Positions 1-9,011 of a DNA stretch of 64,000 nucleotides are shown piece by piece; positions within the stretch are counted from its first letter, which is position 1, and the number at the start of each line of letters is the position of its first letter. Made by a program: the position numbers and the translations under genes. The DNA is taken from contig JANNBM010000023.1 in NCBI GenBank assembly GCA_031385445.1, positions 17,458-81,457 of the forward strand, in the 5' to 3' direction. This stretch comes from CAIYZT01 sp031385445. Its GTDB lineage: Bacteria; Pseudomonadota; Alphaproteobacteria; Rhodobacterales; Rhodobacteraceae. The notes below the pieces were generated by a model. That model was not told the origin of the DNA, did not search any database, and worked only from the letters and a program-made list of their open reading frames with translations.

Positions 1-516
1 GCGGGCGGCCCGCCCCCGGGGATCTGGAGCGATTGGACCCGTGACGATTTCATCCGCGCCATTGATGCCAATATGTTGACGCCGGTTGCGCTGATGCAGG
101 CGCTTTTGCCGGGGATGATTGCGCGGGGCTGGGGGCGGGTGGTGAACATCACCAGCCAATCGGTCAAGGCGCCCATCGCGCAGCTTGGCCTGTCGAACGC
201 GGCGCGGGCGGGGCTGACCGGGTTTGTGGCGGGAACCGCGCGCCAGGTGGCACCGTTCGGGGTGTGCATCAACAACCTTTTGCCGGGGATTCACGACACC
301 GACCGCGCGCTGTCGCTTGACGGCGGGGTGGTCATGGCGCAGGGCATTTCCATGGACGAGGCGCGCGCGCTGCGGATGGCGGGGATACCGGCGCGCCGGT
401 ACGGAACGGCGGCCGAATTCGGCGCGGCTTGTGCGTTTTTGTGCAGCCAACACGCGGCCTTCATCGTCGGGCAGAACATTTTGCTCGACGGCGGCGCGAT
501 GAATTCAACCCTGTGA
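1..516 (+). CDS. SDR-family oxidoreductase, 3' part (start lies outside the window)
   Basis: The frame is open from base 1 and ends at a TGA at 514-516. It gives the C-terminal two thirds of a short-chain dehydrogenase/reductase: a central helix (DANMLTPVALMQ), the strand VVNITS, and the end pattern FLCSQHAAFIVGQNILLDGG typical of FabG-like enzymes. The usual catalytic Tyr-x3-Lys is replaced: the stretch GLSNAARAGLTG aligns Ser and Arg at the Tyr and Lys positions. I know this Ser/Arg form from a FabG-like subfamily often called 3-oxoacyl-ACP reductase, so the gene need not be broken, but the substrate is unknown. Sure of the superfamily, not of the reaction. Confidence 0.85.
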   Translation, partial: AGGPPPGIWSDWTRDDFIRAIDANMLTPVALMQALLPGMIARGWGRVVNITSQSVKAPIAQLGLSNAARAGLTGFVAGTARQVAPFGVCINNLLPGIHDTDRALSLDGGVVMAQGISMDEARALRMAGIPARRYGTAAEFGAACAFLCSQHAAFIVGQNILLDGGAMNSTL

Positions 517-609
517 GTAAAGCGTTGTTTTATGCCGGCCCGCCAAGCGCTTGCGGCCCTCGGCGGCGGCTGATAGATCAATGGCCTAGGAAATCTATCG
601 GGTAATCGG

Positions 610-1698
610 ATGAGCGCGCCCCGCCTGACCGTTGAAGGACTGACGCGCAGCTTTGGCGGGCGCGAGGTGGTGCGGTCCGTGTCGTTTTCCATCGCGCCGG
701 GGCAGGTGTCGTGTTTGCTCGGCCCGTCCGGATGCGGTAAATCCACCACGCTGCGCATGATCGCCGGGGTGGACCGTCCCGATCAGGGCCGCATCATGAT
801 TGACGACACCGAAGCCTTTGGCCCAAACGCCGCCCTGCCGCCGGAAGACCGCGGTATCGGGATGATGTTTCAGGATTTCGCGCTGTTTCCGCATCTGAAT
901 GTGCATGACAACGTGGCCTTTGGCCTTGGCACCGACCGGGCAGGCAAGCCGGCGCGCGAGGCGCGGGTTCTGGATCTGCTCGCGCGGGTCAATCTGGACG
1001 GATTTGCGCGCAAATATCCGCATGAATTGTCCGGGGGCGAGCAGCAGCGCGTGGCCTTGGTGCGCGCTTTGGCGCCGCGTCCGCGGATCATGCTGATGGA
1101 CGAGCCGTTTTCGGGGCTGGACAACCGGCTGCGGGACGGCATCCGGGACATGACCTTGAAGGTGCTGAAAGAAGAGAATGCGGCGGTGCTTTTGGTCACG
1201 CACGAGCCTGAAGAAGCCATGCGCATGGCCGACGAGATCTTGCTGATGCGCGGCGGGCAGATCGTGCAGCGCGGCGCGCCTTACACGGTTTACAACGCGC
1301 CCGTGGATGCCACAGCGGCGGCCCTTTTCAGCGATATCAATGTGATACGGGGCGTCTCAAAAGGGGCACTGACGCAAACCGCCTTTGGCGCCTTTTTGAC
1401 GCCGGGGCATTCTGATGGCGCCGGGGTCGAGATCATCATTCGCCCGCAGCACCTTAAGATTGACTTTGACCGCGCCGGGCGTGGCCCCAATCCCACCGTC
1501 AGCGAAGGCACCGCCGCGCGCGGGATTGTGCAGCGCGCCCGGTTTCTTGGCAACGAAAGCCTGGTCGATTTTCAGCTGGAAGCCGACGGAACCCCGCTGT
1601 TTGCCACGGTTCCGGGGGTGTTTCTGCCCAAACCGGGAACCGCGCTTTGGCTGATGATCCGCCGGGACCGGTGCTTTGTATTCCCCGCGCGCGGCTAA
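610..1698 (+). CDS. ABC transporter ATP-binding protein, FbpC/PotA type
   Basis: A 362-residue ATPase that would power an importer for iron(III), polyamine or a similar small solute from the cytoplasmic face of the inner membrane. Walker A is GPSGCGKST (about 38-46), the Q-loop Gln is near 88, the signature LSGGE is at 140-144 and Walker B LMDEP at about 162-166, followed by the switch His in LVTHEPEEA. The last ~80 residues form a TOBE-like domain, normal for this class. The order of motifs and EDRGIGMMFQDFALFPHL resemble FbpC/AfuC. No permease or binding protein is adjacent in the window; partners may lie upstream of the SDR gene or elsewhere. The substrate cannot be read from the sequence. 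Confidence 0.85.
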   Translation: MSAPRLTVEGLTRSFGGREVVRSVSFSIAPGQVSCLLGPSGCGKSTTLRMIAGVDRPDQGRIMIDDTEAFGPNAALPPEDRGIGMMFQDFALFPHLNVHDNVAFGLGTDRAGKPAREARVLDLLARVNLDGFARKYPHELSGGEQQRVALVRALAPRPRIMLMDEPFSGLDNRLRDGIRDMTLKVLKEENAAVLLVTHEPEEAMRMADEILLMRGGQIVQRGAPYTVYNAPVDATAAALFSDINVIRGVSKGALTQTAFGAFLTPGHSDGAGVEIIIRPQHLKIDFDRAGRGPNPTVSEGTAARGIVQRARFLGNESLVDFQLEADGTPLFATVPGVFLPKPGTALWLMIRRDRCFVFPARG

Positions 1699-1738
1699 GG
1701 CAGCGCCTGGTCCGGGGAAGGCCGAAATGGACCCGGCT

Positions 1739-2485
1739 TTACCTTACGGATTCGATGGGACCGGCGGCGCGGCCATGGATGAACTGCTGCACATAAGCAT
1801 CTGAAGTTGCATCCATTTCGCCAACTGGTCCAGTCCAGCGAATAAGCCCGTCATGCAGCATGGCCACCTTGTCCGCGATGGCGCGAACCGAGGTCATATC
1901 ATGGGTGATCGTCATCGCGGTCGCGCCCATTTCCACCACGATTTCGCGGATCAGCTCATTGATGACCCCGGCCATGATCGGATCAAGTCCGGTGGTCGGC
2001 TCGTCAAAAAAGATGATCTCGGGGCTCGCCGCGATGGCGCGGGCCAGACCGACGCGCTTTTGCATGCCGCCCGACAGTTCCGCCGGAAACATATCCGCCG
2101 TTTCAGGCTTCAGGCCAACCCGCCGCAGCTTTTCAATCGCGATCTCGCGCGCCTGTGCCTTCGGCAGCCTCGCCTGCCCGCGCAGCAGCCGAAAGGCGAC
2201 ATTTTCCCAAACCCGCAGGCTGTCAAACAGCGCGCCGCCTTGGAACAACATGCCGAACCGGGCAAGAAAGGCGTCGCGGTCGGCGCCGTTGACATCCTGA
2301 CCGTCGAGGGCGATCACGCCCGTATCAGGGCGCACCAATCCCAAGACGCATTTCAGCAAAACCGACTTCCCGGTGCCCGATCCGCCAATGATTACAAGGC
2401 TTTCGCCTTTGGAAATCGACAGATCAATCCCGCGCAGAACGCGGTTTGCCCCAAAGGATTTATGAACGCCGGACAGGGTGATCAT
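1739..2485 (-). CDS. MlaF-like ABC transporter ATP-binding protein
   Basis: A 248-residue ATPase of the Mla (Ttg2A) type, predicted to drive phospholipid transport between the inner and outer membranes. Walker A GGSGTGKS is at about 34-41, the signature LSGGMQKR and Walker B IIFFDEPTTGLDP follow, with LTITHD-type switch residues (MTITHDMTSV). The phrase LFQGGALFDSL after the Q-loop is characteristic of MlaF. The start ATG overlaps the stop of the MlaE-like permease by four bases, so translation is probably coupled. No mlaD (MCE), mlaC or mlaB gene is next to it. It converges on the FbpC-type gene. Confidence 0.88.
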   Translation of the reverse strand: MITLSGVHKSFGANRVLRGIDLSISKGESLVIIGGSGTGKSVLLKCVLGLVRPDTGVIALDGQDVNGADRDAFLARFGMLFQGGALFDSLRVWENVAFRLLRGQARLPKAQAREIAIEKLRRVGLKPETADMFPAELSGGMQKRVGLARAIAASPEIIFFDEPTTGLDPIMAGVINELIREIVVEMGATAMTITHDMTSVRAIADKVAMLHDGLIRWTGPVGEMDATSDAYVQQFIHGRAAGPIESVR

Positions 2486-3270
2486 GAGGTGAAAAACGCT
2501 TCGGTCAGGATGTAGTTGGCCGCAAGGATGATGATCGAAGCGCTGACCACGGCCGATTTTGTGGCGGCGCCGACGCCTTGGGCGCCGCGGCCGGAATTCA
2601 TCCCGAAATAGCAGCCCATCAACGCGATGATAAAGCCGAACACCGCGCCTTTGACCAGACCCGAGGCGATGTCCCAGAACTGCAGAAAATCGACGGTGTT
2701 AGCAAGATAGGTGGCAGAGTTGAAATCAAGCCGCGTTATGCCAACCAGCCAGCCGCCCATGATGCCGATGCTGTCGCCCGTCGCCACGAGCACGGGCATG
2801 GCAAGCGTCGCGGCCAGGACACGCGGAATGACGAGGTATTTCAGCGGGTTGGTCGACAGCGTGACCAAGGCGTCGATCTGCTCGGTCACTTTCATCGTGC
2901 CAATTTCGGCCGCGATGGAAGAGGCGACACGGGCGGCGACCATCAAACCGCCGAGGACCGGGCCAAGTTCCCTCGTCATGCCGATCGCGACGATGGAAGG
3001 CACCACTTGTTCGGCGTTGAACCGCGAACCGCCGGAATAGATCTGCAAGGCGAGCGCGCCGCCGGTGAAAACGGCGGTCAGGCCGACAACGGGAAAGGAA
3101 AACCAGCCGATTTGCAACAGCGAGGTGAGAAATTCGCGGGGGTAGAACGGCGGGCGAACGAGGTGGGACAGGACGGACAGCGCGAACAAAGTGATGCGGC
3201 CAAGCGCCGCCAAGGCACCCAAGACCGGCCTGCCGATTGACGCCAAACCGTTTTCCATCAGCGCAATCAT
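2482..3270 (-). CDS. MlaE-like ABC transporter permease
   Basis: A 262-residue polytopic inner-membrane protein of the MlaE/YrbE family, partner of the MlaF-like ATPase encoded just downstream. It has about five to six hydrophobic segments and the MlaE hallmark region around 105-135 (TRELGPVLGGLMVAARV, then AAEIGTMKVTEQIDAL), the coupling helix that meets MlaF. The start overlaps the stop of alr by four bases and the stop overlaps the mlaF start by four, so alr-mlaE-mlaF form a tightly coupled unit. Function in outer-membrane lipid asymmetry is inferred from the family. Confidence 0.88.
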   Translation of the reverse strand: MIALMENGLASIGRPVLGALAALGRITLFALSVLSHLVRPPFYPREFLTSLLQIGWFSFPVVGLTAVFTGGALALQIYSGGSRFNAEQVVPSIVAIGMTRELGPVLGGLMVAARVASSIAAEIGTMKVTEQIDALVTLSTNPLKYLVIPRVLAATLAMPVLVATGDSIGIMGGWLVGITRLDFNSATYLANTVDFLQFWDIASGLVKGAVFGFIIALMGCYFGMNSGRGAQGVGAATKSAVVSASIIILAANYILTEAFFTS

Positions 3271-4316
3271 ACCCCACCCTCCACATAGCGCCGTTTCAAC
3301 CGGGCAGAAAACCGGGTCATGATCTCATAGGAAATCGTGCCAGCGCTTGCCGCAAGCTGGTCGATCTTTTGATGCGGACCAAGCAGATCAAGGCTGCGCG
3401 GGATCGTTTCCAGATGGCTGATATCCACGCAGATCGCGTCCATCGAGATGCGGCCCACAACCGGGCAGGGGGTGCCCTCATCCCAAAGGACCGCCTTGTT
3501 CGACAAGCTGCGCAAAATACCATCGGCATAGCCGCCAAGCACGGTTGCCACCATCGACGGGGCTTGGGGGCTCCATGTCGCGCTGTACCCGACGGTTTGG
3601 CCCGGCAAAACCGCGCGGGCCTGCACGACGGGCAGCGAAAGGGCGATAACGGGCAACGCGGCCTCATAAGGAAAGCCGCCGTAAAGGCCGATCCCGGGCC
3701 GCGTCAGATCGAAATGATAGCGCGAGCCGAGCATGATACCGGCGGTCGCGGACAGGCTGCGCGGCAGGCCCGTGCCATCGGTCATGGCGTGAAACCGGAC
3801 AAGCTGTTCCTCGTTCATCGGATGGTCCGGATCATCGCCGCAGGCCAGATGCGAGATCAGCATTTCTGGCCCCGCGTCCAGAACGAAGGGGGCAATCGCC
3901 TCCCATTCGGCGTGGTCCATGCCAAGGCGGTTCATTCCGGTGTCCAGTTGCACGCCAAACGCCTGCCCCGGCAGCGATTCCAGATGGCGCGTGACCTGAT
4001 CGATGGAATTGAGCATCGGCGTCAGATCGAGATCGCCGATCATCTCGGTATCGCCGGGCATATGTCCGGACAAAACACAAATCTGCGGGCCCTGGCCGAG
4101 GGTCTGGCGCAAGGCGGCGCCCTCCTCGGCGAAAGCAACGAAAAACCGCCGCGCGCCAGCGGTTGCAAGCGCGCGCGCAACTCGGGCTGCGCCGAGGCCA
4201 TAAGCATCCGCCTTGACCACCGCCGCCGTTTGAACGCCCGACGGCGTTGCACGGTCAAGCGCGCGCCAGTTGGCGGCCAAAGCGTTCAGATCAATGGTCA
4301 GGGTTGGCGATGACAT
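3267..4316 (-). CDS. alr: Alanine racemase
   Basis: A 349-residue PLP enzyme that interconverts L- and D-alanine for peptidoglycan in the cytoplasm. The PLP lysine is K35 in VVKADAYGLGA, and the second catalytic tyrosine is in TVGYSATWSP near residue 245. The C-terminal beta-barrel domain carries VGRISMDAICVDIS. The length is near the family norm (about 350-360). It is first in a unit with mlaE- and mlaF-like genes, each joined by a four-base overlap. mnmA lies upstream on the same strand with a 156-base gap in which I saw no further gene. Confidence 0.93.
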   Translation of the reverse strand: MSSPTLTIDLNALAANWRALDRATPSGVQTAAVVKADAYGLGAARVARALATAGARRFFVAFAEEGAALRQTLGQGPQICVLSGHMPGDTEMIGDLDLTPMLNSIDQVTRHLESLPGQAFGVQLDTGMNRLGMDHAEWEAIAPFVLDAGPEMLISHLACGDDPDHPMNEEQLVRFHAMTDGTGLPRSLSATAGIMLGSRYHFDLTRPGIGLYGGFPYEAALPVIALSLPVVQARAVLPGQTVGYSATWSPQAPSMVATVLGGYADGILRSLSNKAVLWDEGTPCPVVGRISMDAICVDISHLETIPRSLDLLGPHQKIDQLAASAGTISYEIMTRFSARLKRRYVEGGV

Positions 4317-4472
4317 GAGGCGCTTTTTGACAGGCAGGGGGGCGGGGTCAAGCGAAAATTGGAGGGTCGAGCGCTGGCTTGAAGATCAGCGTCGAAAGAC
4401 GGGCCCTGATTCGCGTGCAGTGTCAGCGCAAAACAGCTGAAACTCTACCGCCCCTGTGCGCCCGCGCCCCGC

Positions 4473-5600
4473 TCAGCGGCCTTTCCAGATCCAACCGCCG
4501 CCCAGAACCCGGCTGCTGTCAGGATCATAGAACACGCAAGCCTGCCCGGCAGAAACGCCATCCTCGGCGTCATAAAGTTCAACCTCTGCTTCGCCATTGC
4601 CCAGCCACCGCAGAACCGCCGGGCGCGGCGGCCGGGTGGAGCGGACTTTGACATTCAGCTGCCATTCAGCGCGGCTGTCCATCGGCGCATCGCCCAGCCA
4701 GTTGATCTCGCGCAAAGGAACGCGGCGGGTCGACAGCGCCTCTTTTGGCCCCACGATCACGCGCCGCGCCGCAGGGTCCAGTTTGACCACATAAATCGGC
4801 TCTTCCAGCCCGCCGACCCCAAGACCCCGGCGTTGGCCGATGGTGTAATGGATCACGCCGCGGTGGCTGCCGATCACATTTCCGGCCAGATCAACGATCT
4901 CGCCGGGATCAGCAGAGCCGGGGCGCAGCTTTTCGATCACCGCCGCATAGTCGCCGTTCGGGACAAAGCAGATGTCCTGACTGTCCGGCTTGTCCGCCAC
5001 GGGCAGCCCGTATTTCACCGCCAAAGCGCGGGTTTCGGCCTTTGAACGCAGATGGCCCAAGGGAAAGCGCAGGTAATCCAGCTGCTCACTGGTGGTCGAA
5101 AACAGGAAATAGCTTTGGTCGCGCCGGGCATCCTCGGCGCAGTGCAACTCTGCCCCCAAAGGACCAACCTTGCGCTGAATGTAGTGCCCGGTGGCCATGC
5201 AATCGGCGTTCAGATCCTTGGCTGTGGCCAAAAGATCCTTGAACTTCACCCGCTCGTTGCAGCGGATGCAGGGGATAGGCGTGGATCCGGCAAGATAGGC
5301 GTCTGCAAACTCTTCGATCACGGCATCGCGAAAGACGTTTTCATAATCCAGCACATAATGCGCAAACCCCATGGTTTGCGCCACGCGCGCTGCATCATGA
5401 ATGTCGCGCCCCGCGCAGCACGCGCCCTTTTTGGCCAGGGCCGCACCGTGATCGTAAAGCTGCAACGTGACGCCGACCACTTCATAGCCTTCTTCGGCCA
5501 GCATCGCCGCCACAACAGAGCTGTCAACGCCCCCCGACATGGCGACGACAACGCGGGTATCCGCGGGGGCCTTTGCCAGACCCAGAGAGTTAAGGGGCAT
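4473..5600 (-). CDS. mnmA: tRNA-specific 2-thiouridylase MnmA
   Basis: This ATP-dependent enzyme thiolates uridine 34 of tRNA Lys, Glu and Gln. I start it at MPLNSLGLAK (375 residues); in-frame ATGs at 5609, 5636 and 5696 exist, but the extra N-terminus has no family resemblance. The PP-loop VVVAMSGGVDSSV lies near residues 16-28. The catalytic cysteines are in PIPCIRCNERVKF and SQDICFVP, and GQRRGLG is typical of the central domain. Extra cysteines (GACCAG) lie near residue 60. Divergent from sciP; the intergenic region is about 150 bases. Confidence 0.94.
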   Translation of the reverse strand: MPLNSLGLAKAPADTRVVVAMSGGVDSSVVAAMLAEEGYEVVGVTLQLYDHGAALAKKGACCAGRDIHDAARVAQTMGFAHYVLDYENVFRDAVIEEFADAYLAGSTPIPCIRCNERVKFKDLLATAKDLNADCMATGHYIQRKVGPLGAELHCAEDARRDQSYFLFSTTSEQLDYLRFPLGHLRSKAETRALAVKYGLPVADKPDSQDICFVPNGDYAAVIEKLRPGSADPGEIVDLAGNVIGSHRGVIHYTIGQRRGLGVGGLEEPIYVVKLDPAARRVIVGPKEALSTRRVPLREINWLGDAPMDSRAEWQLNVKVRSTRPPRPAVLRWLGNGEAEVELYDAEDGVSAGQACVFYDPDSSRVLGGGWIWKGR

Positions 5601-5750
5601 ATCGCGCATGATGACTTTCTGCGGGGCATTCAACATCTGCCCGAAGTTCGGCACCAATATAGGAAAATGCTGCACAGTCTCAAGTGCGACCTTCACGCTT
5701 GATTAAGCCCGTTGCGGCACTCTTGGCCTTCAGGCGACGAAGGAAAGCAG

Positions 5751-6029
5751 ATGTTTTTGAAAAAACTGGATGGCCCAAGGCAAGTGAGCTTGCCGGATGG
5801 ATCGATTTTGACGCGCGCGGATTTGCCGCCCGTGGATACGCGGCGCTGGGTGGCCAGCCGAAAGGCGGTTGTGGTGAAGGCGGTGATGTACGGGCTGATG
5901 CTGGAAAGCGAGGCGCTGGAACGCTATGCGCTGTCAGCGGAAGAGTTCCTTTTGTGGCGCAGCGCCGTTGAAACGCACGGCGAAAAAGCACTGCGTGTGA
6001 CGACAATCCAAAAATATAGACAACTTTAA
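5751..6029 (+). CDS. sciP: SciP-type CtrA inhibitor (DUF1153 family)
   Basis: A 92-residue protein with a compact helix-turn-helix-like core. It starts MFLKKLDGP and contains GSILTRADLPPVDTRRWV followed by ASRKAVVVKAV and the end ALRVTTIQKYRQL, all close to SciP. In Caulobacter SciP binds CtrA and blocks its recruitment of RNA polymerase. The start at 5751 is chosen over an upstream ATG at 5712 because GAAGGAAAGCAG stands directly before it and family proteins begin there. It lies 93 bases upstream of ctrA on the same strand, so regulator and inhibitor may share control. Function is inferred by family. Confidence 0.9.
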   Translation: MFLKKLDGPRQVSLPDGSILTRADLPPVDTRRWVASRKAVVVKAVMYGLMLESEALERYALSAEEFLLWRSAVETHGEKALRVTTIQKYRQL

Positions 6030-6067
6030 GTTGTATTCGCTTTTTGTTCTGTCAAAGTAACTGTCAG

Positions 6068-6079
6068 TTAACCATTTAA
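6068..6079 (+). promoter_or_regulatory. Putative CtrA-binding site upstream of ctrA
   Basis: The sequence TTAACCAT, known in Caulobacter as a CtrA half-site, is at 6068-6075 and runs into TTTAA at 6075-6079. It lies about 45 bases before the ctrA start. The two TTAA elements are four bases apart rather than the canonical seven, so it is a variant. Its position suggests CtrA autoregulation, possibly modulated by the neighbouring SciP. Confidence 0.5.
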
Positions 6080-6122
6080 CCCGAAGCTTGATTTGACAGA
6101 TACTATAGGACGGAGCGCCAGA

Positions 6123-6836
6123 ATGCGGATTTTGCTAGTTGAGGATGACCCAACGACCTCTCGCAGCATTGAAATGATGCTGACCCATGCGAGTTTGAAT
6201 GTCTACTGTACAGATCTTGGTGAGGACGGCATCGATCTGGCAAAACTTTATGACTATGATTTGATTCTTCTTGATCTCAACCTCCCGGATATGAGTGGTC
6301 ATGAAGTGCTTCGGCAAATCCGTCTGGCAAAGGTGGAAACCCCGATCCTGATCCTGTCCGGTTCTGACGATACCGAGAACAAGATCAAGGGCTTCGGTTT
6401 TGGGGCCGATGACTATCTGACCAAACCTTTTCACCGCGAAGAGCTGGTTGCGCGGATCCATGCGATTATCCGCAGATCCAAAGGGCACTCGCATTCGGTC
6501 ATCAAGACCGGGGACATCACGGTGAACCTCGATGCCAAGACCGTCGACGTTGACGGGCAGACCGTTCATTTGACCGGCAAGGAATACCAGATGCTGGAAC
6601 TCCTTTCGCTGCGCAAGGGGACCACGCTGACCAAGGAAATGTTCCTGAACCATCTTTATGGCGGCATGGACGAGCCGGAGCTGAAAATCATCGACGTGTT
6701 CATCTGCAAGTTGCGCAAGAAGTTGTCAGAGGCGACGCGCGGTCAGAACTATATCGAAACGGTCTGGGGGCGCGGATATGTGCTGCGCGATCCAAGCGTT
6801 TCGGATCAGGTCGGGCGGCTGGCCGCGAGTGCCTGA
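6123..6836 (+). CDS. ctrA: Cell-cycle master response regulator CtrA
   Basis: A 237-residue OmpR-type response regulator. The receiver domain spans about 1-120 with the acidic pair ED at 7-8, the phospho-acceptor D51 in LILLDLNLPD and the lysine in YLTKPF. The winged-helix DNA-binding domain follows, with LTGKEYQMLELL and NYIETVWGRGYVLRDP. These match CtrA closely. In Rhodobacteraceae CtrA controls motility, gene transfer agent and related genes through the CckA-ChpT relay rather than being essential. The start at 6123 gives the canonical MRILLVEDD; an upstream in-frame ATG at 6093 adds a non-homologous stretch. The short C-terminal tail ends LAASA. Confidence 0.96.
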   Translation: MRILLVEDDPTTSRSIEMMLTHASLNVYCTDLGEDGIDLAKLYDYDLILLDLNLPDMSGHEVLRQIRLAKVETPILILSGSDDTENKIKGFGFGADDYLTKPFHREELVARIHAIIRRSKGHSHSVIKTGDITVNLDAKTVDVDGQTVHLTGKEYQMLELLSLRKGTTLTKEMFLNHLYGGMDEPELKIIDVFICKLRKKLSEATRGQNYIETVWGRGYVLRDPSVSDQVGRLAASA

Positions 6837-6896
6837 TCTTTACCTTACGCGGCCCCGGGACTAACCTTTAAGATCAAGGTTGGCCGGGGGGATGCG

Positions 6897-9011
6897 ATGA
6901 TCAAAGCGGTGGAAGAGTTGACGCCAGATCAGGCGCGGGCAGAGCTTGCGGACCTCGCCAAGCGGATCCAGGCCGCAAACACGGCCTATCATACCTTCGA
7001 TGCGCCGAAGCTGCCGGACTCCGACTATGACGCGCTCAAACAGCGCAACGCTGCCATCGAATCGCTCTTCCCCGAAGAAAAACGCATCGATAGCCCAAGT
7101 GAGCGGGTGGGCGGCGCGTTGGCTGAGGGATTTGGCAAGATCGCGCACAGCGTTCGCATGCTCTCGCTTGAAAACGCTTTCGACGACCGGGACCTGGCCG
7201 ATTTTGATGCCCGTGTTCGCGGATTTCTGGGCCATGAGGGGCCCCTGCCTTACACCGGCGAGCCGAAAATTGACGGGCTGTCTCTGTCTGTTCGATATGA
7301 GCTTGGCCAAATGATCTATGCCGCAACGCGCGGCGACGGGGATTCTGGCGAGGATGTGACCGCGAATGCGCGCACAATTCGGGATATCCCGCAGCACATT
7401 GACGGCGGGCCTGACGTTTTGGAAGTGCGCGGCGAAGTCTACATCGCCTATGCCGATTTTGCCGCCCTGAACGCCGCCTTGACCGCCAAAGGCGAGAAGG
7501 CTCTGGCAAATCCGCGTAATGCGGCCGCCGGATCGTTGCGGCAATTGGACGCGTTGGTCACGGCCTCCAGACCCTTGCGGTTCTTCGCCTATTCCTGGGG
7601 GGCCGTCTCACACCCATTGGCAAGCACCCAACTTGCCGCGATAGAGCGACTTAAGGCATTGGGATTTCAAACAAATCCATTGACTTGCGCTTGCGAAAAC
7701 CTTGACCAGATGCTTGCTCACTACCGGAGGATAGAGGCGCAAAGGGCCAGCCTTGGCTATGATATCGATGGGGTCGTCTTCAAGGTTGACGATCTGGCGT
7801 TGCAAGCCCGCCTCGGTTTTCGTTCCACCACGCCCCGTTGGGCGATTGCCCATAAATTCCCTGCCGAGCTGGCTTGGACGCGGCTTGAGTCCATCGATAT
7901 TCAGGTCGGCCGAACCGGCGCGCTGAGCCCGGTGGCGCGGCTTGGGCCGGTGACGGTGGGCGGCGTTGTGGTTTCAAACGCGACGCTTCACAACGAAGAT
8001 TACATCGCTGGCCGCGACAGCAAGGGCGCGCCCATTCGCGGTGGCAAGGATATTCGCGTCGGTGACTGGGTTCAGATTTATCGCGCCGGGGATGTGATCC
8101 CGAAAATCGCTGACGTGGATCTGACCCGCCGGGATCCGGGCGCGGCGCCCTATCAATATCCGGAAGTCTGCCCAGACTGCGGCAGCCCTGCGCACCGCGC
8201 CGAAGCCGATTCGGTTCGGCGTTGTACAGGCGGGCTGACATGCCCCGCCCAAGGCGTGGAGCGACTGAAGCATTTTGTCAGCCGCGGCGCTTTTGATATC
8301 GAAGGATTGGGCGGCAAACAGATCGAGTATTTCTATTCTGACGCAGATTTGCCAATCAAAACCCCCGCCGACATCTTTACCCTCGCCGCAAGGGACGCGG
8401 CCAACCCCCTCAAAAAATTGAAAAATCGCGATGGGTATGGCAACGCTTCGGTGACCAAACTTTTCGCAGCGATCGAGGCGCGCCGTTCGATCGGGCTGGA
8501 CCGGCTGATTTTTGCCCTGGGGATCCGGCACCTTGGCGAAAATTCCGGGGCCATTTTGGCGCGGCACTTTGGCACATGGGAGGCTTTTGAAGCAGAGGTT
8601 TCGCTGGCCGAGCCGGGAAACGTGGCATGGTCAGAGCTGATTTCGATCGACGGGGTTGGCGCGGTGATGGCGCAAAGTCTGGTGGATGCGTTCAAAAATC
8701 CCGGCGAGCGTGCGGCAATTGATGCGCTTGTCGCGCATTTGCAGGTGCAACCAGTGCAAATCCGCGCCCCGATTGCCTCGCAAATCGCGGGACTGACCAT
8801 CGTGTTCACCGGCAGTCTGGAAAAGATGACCCGCGCCGAAGCGAAGGCGCGGGCGGAGACTTTGGGGGCCAAGGTCGCAGGATCGGTTTCGGCCAAGACA
8901 GATATTCTGGTGGCCGGCCCGGGGGCGGGGTCCAAGGCCAAAGAGGCTGAAAAACTTGGTGTTCGGATGATCGACGAAGACGAATGGCTCATGCTGGCAT
9001 CGGGCGGATGA
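6897..9011 (+). CDS. ligA: NAD-dependent DNA ligase LigA
   Basis: A 704-residue ligase that seals nicks in replication and repair using NAD. The adenylated lysine is K124 in GEPKIDGLSL. Later domains are the OB fold, the four-cysteine zinc finger (CPDCGSP, then RRCTGGLTCP), helix-hairpin-helix repeats, and a C-terminal BRCT domain (GLTIVFTGSLEKMTR to about residue 700). Length is slightly above the usual ~670. The stop overlaps the recG start (ATGA), so the two repair genes are translationally coupled. Confidence 0.96.
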   Translation: MIKAVEELTPDQARAELADLAKRIQAANTAYHTFDAPKLPDSDYDALKQRNAAIESLFPEEKRIDSPSERVGGALAEGFGKIAHSVRMLSLENAFDDRDLADFDARVRGFLGHEGPLPYTGEPKIDGLSLSVRYELGQMIYAATRGDGDSGEDVTANARTIRDIPQHIDGGPDVLEVRGEVYIAYADFAALNAALTAKGEKALANPRNAAAGSLRQLDALVTASRPLRFFAYSWGAVSHPLASTQLAAIERLKALGFQTNPLTCACENLDQMLAHYRRIEAQRASLGYDIDGVVFKVDDLALQARLGFRSTTPRWAIAHKFPAELAWTRLESIDIQVGRTGALSPVARLGPVTVGGVVVSNATLHNEDYIAGRDSKGAPIRGGKDIRVGDWVQIYRAGDVIPKIADVDLTRRDPGAAPYQYPEVCPDCGSPAHRAEADSVRRCTGGLTCPAQGVERLKHFVSRGAFDIEGLGGKQIEYFYSDADLPIKTPADIFTLAARDAANPLKKLKNRDGYGNASVTKLFAAIEARRSIGLDRLIFALGIRHLGENSGAILARHFGTWEAFEAEVSLAEPGNVAWSELISIDGVGAVMAQSLVDAFKNPGERAAIDALVAHLQVQPVQIRAPIASQIAGLTIVFTGSLEKMTRAEAKARAETLGAKVAGSVSAKTDILVAGPGAGSKAKEAEKLGVRMIDEDEWLMLASGG

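Noticed and set aside
6897..7544. Antisense frames within ligA
   Set aside because: Shadows of a strong coding gene.
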